Of a stretch of DNA of 15,001 nt, positions 13,923-15,001 are shown piece by piece. The DNA is from VGEM01 sp033764265. GTDB lineage: Bacteria; Pseudomonadota; Alphaproteobacteria; Rhodospirillales; Rhodospirillaceae. The DNA is taken from the NCBI GenBank assembly GCA_033764265.1, contig JANRJB010000433.1, forward strand, positions 1-15,001. The letters run 5' to 3'. The position numbers and the translations under genes were made by a program. Under the pieces are notes generated by a model, which was given only the letters and a program-made list of their open reading frames with translations, searched no databases and had not been told where the DNA came from. Positions within the stretch are counted from its first letter, which is position 1; every line of letters starts with the position of its first letter.

Positions 13923-15001
13923 ACGACTCTGCCCCCTCCGATGCCGCCGGCACCAACCTGCCGGCCTTCACCGTCAGCGAGATTTCCGCCGCGCTGCGCC
14001 GCACGGTCGAAGACGCTTACGGCTTTGTGCGGGTGCGCGGCGAGATTTCCCAGCCCAAGGTAGCCGCCTCCGGGCACTGCTATTTACGCCTGAAGGACGA
14101 AGCCGCGGTGCTCGACGGCATCATCTGGCGCGGCGCCCTGGGCAAGCTCGCGCTGAAACCGGAAGAGGGGCTGGAGGTCATCGCCACCGGGCGCATCACC
14201 ACCTATCCGGGCCGCTCCAGCTATCAGATCATCATCGAATCCCTGGAGATGGCCGGCGTCGGCGCGCTGCTCAAGCTGCTGGAGGAGCGCCGCAAGACGC
14301 TGGCCGCCGAGGGCCTGTTCGACGCCGACCGCAAGAAACCGCTGCCCTATCTGCCCGGCGTGATCGGCGTGATCACCTCGCCGACCGGCGCGGTGATCCG
14401 CGACATCCTGCACCGGATTTCCGACCGCTTCCCGCGTCGCGTGCTGCTGTGGCCGGTCAAGGTGCAGGGCGAGGGCGCGGCGGCCGAAGTGGCGGCGGCG
14501 ATCGCCGGCTTCAACGCGCTCGACCCGGCCGGGCCGATCCCGCGCCCCGACGTGCTGATCGTCGCGCGCGGCGGTGGCAGCCTGGAGGATCTGTGGGCGT
14601 TCAACGAGGAAGTGGTGGTGCGGGCCGTCGCCGCCTCGGCCATACCGCTGATCTCGGCCGTCGGCCACGAAACCGACACCACCCTGATCGACCACGCCGC
14701 CGACCGGCGCGCGCCGACCCCGACCGCGGCCGCTGAGATGGCCGTGCCGGTGCGCCTGGACCTGGTTGCCGACGTGGGCCAGCACGCTACGCGACTGGTG
14801 CAGGCCGTCGCGCGCATGCTGGAACAGCACCGCCTCCACCTCGACGGCCTGGTGCGCGGCATTCCGCGGCTGGAGTCCATCGTCGCCGACAAGTCCCAGG
14901 CCCTCGACGGTCTCGCCGAGCGGTTGAAGCTGGCGCCGGCGAAGCTGATCGACGGTAAGCGGCGCGACCTCGACGTGCTGCTGGCGCGGCTCAACCTCGA
15001 C
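13919..15001 (+). CDS. xseA: exodeoxyribonuclease VII large subunit (3' end outside window)
   Basis: XseA and the small subunit XseB form exonuclease VII, which degrades single-stranded DNA from both ends and acts in repair. 361 residues are visible, and the frame runs off the window end. The N-terminal OB-fold domain (about 14-112) contains FTVSEISAALRRTVEDAYG, VRVRGEISQPKVAASGHCY and the LKPEEGLEVIATGRITTYPGR region. The catalytic domain follows with GVITSPTGAVIRDI (about 150-163), VARGGGSLEDLWAFNEE, and AVGHETDTTLIDHAADRRAPTPTAAAE. A coiled-coil region begins near the cut. Family members are about 400-530 residues, so the C-terminal coiled coil is missing here. The ATG at 13919 overlaps the preceding TGA (13920-13922), so translation is probably coupled to the solute-binding protein. 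Divergent purD and xseA are common neighbours in alphaproteobacteria. Confidence 0.97.
   Translation, partial: MNDSAPSDAAGTNLPAFTVSEISAALRRTVEDAYGFVRVRGEISQPKVAASGHCYLRLKDEAAVLDGIIWRGALGKLALKPEEGLEVIATGRITTYPGRSSYQIIIESLEMAGVGALLKLLEERRKTLAAEGLFDADRKKPLPYLPGVIGVITSPTGAVIRDILHRISDRFPRRVLLWPVKVQGEGAAAEVAAAIAGFNALDPAGPIPRPDVLIVARGGGSLEDLWAFNEEVVVRAVAASAIPLISAVGHETDTTLIDHAADRRAPTPTAAAEMAVPVRLDLVADVGQHATRLVQAVARMLEQHRLHLDGLVRGIPRLESIVADKSQALDGLAERLKLAPAKLIDGKRRDLDVLLARLNLD

Noticed and set aside
1..15001. Search for a defence system, prophage, CRISPR array, insertion sequence, tRNA or riboswitch
   Set aside because: None is supported: no transposase, integrase, nuclease-helicase sets, regular spaced repeats or tRNA-like cloverleafs were seen. 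Most genes are conserved housekeeping genes.

Overview
The window is GC-rich chromosomal DNA with strong G/C preference at third codon positions. It is gene-dense and reads as an alphaproteobacterium, plausibly Rhodospirillales-like. The evidence is the alphaproteobacterial flavour of TadA (the 'VEHGPR' and 'PTCHH' segments), an endonuclease-type MutL ending in CNHGRP and FGR, the rluB-rsmD pair close to tadA, purD close to a divergent xseA, and an intergenic palindromic repeat of a type common in that class. The taxonomic call is inference; the window has no rRNA or tRNA to confirm it.

Left part, + strand (1-5321): the 3' part of a RutA-like flavin-dependent monooxygenase, then pgi (glucose-6-phosphate isomerase) 7 nt later, then mutL (mismatch repair). 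mutL ends inside a near-perfect palindrome that looks like a terminator. Next comes an uncharacterised 285-aa protein with a Rossmann or methyltransferase-like glycine motif, whose stop overlaps the stop of the converging rsmD.

Middle part, - strand (5318-8605), read right to left: a lytic-transglycosylase-fold protein, a class I glutamine amidotransferase of the gamma-glutamyl-GABA hydrolase family, rluB and rsmD. The amidotransferase and rluB are joined by a TGATG overlap, and rluB and rsmD overlap by 56 nt if the ATG start of rsmD is right. Diverging from this block on the + strand (8740-9665) are tadA and a small exported FliL-like protein.

Right part: a convergent junction (9666-9839) holds a roughly 120-bp palindromic intergenic repeat. 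Then, on the - strand, come a DUF2817 (M14-like) zinc peptidase and purD, read purD first. Divergent from purD on the + strand are an orphan periplasmic solute-binding protein and xseA (exonuclease VII large subunit, cut by the window end), which overlap by ATGA.

Most genes are housekeeping: central carbon metabolism, mismatch repair, rRNA and tRNA modification, purine synthesis and nuclease. The less ordinary content is what sits between conserved neighbours: the amidotransferase and transglycosylase between tadA and rluB, the solute-binding protein between purD and xseA, the unknown methyltransferase-like protein, and two palindromic elements. I found no mobile element with a transposase, no CRISPR, no defence system, no RNA gene, and no clear candidate for a new multi-gene system. 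No stretch over 300 bases lacks a gene.
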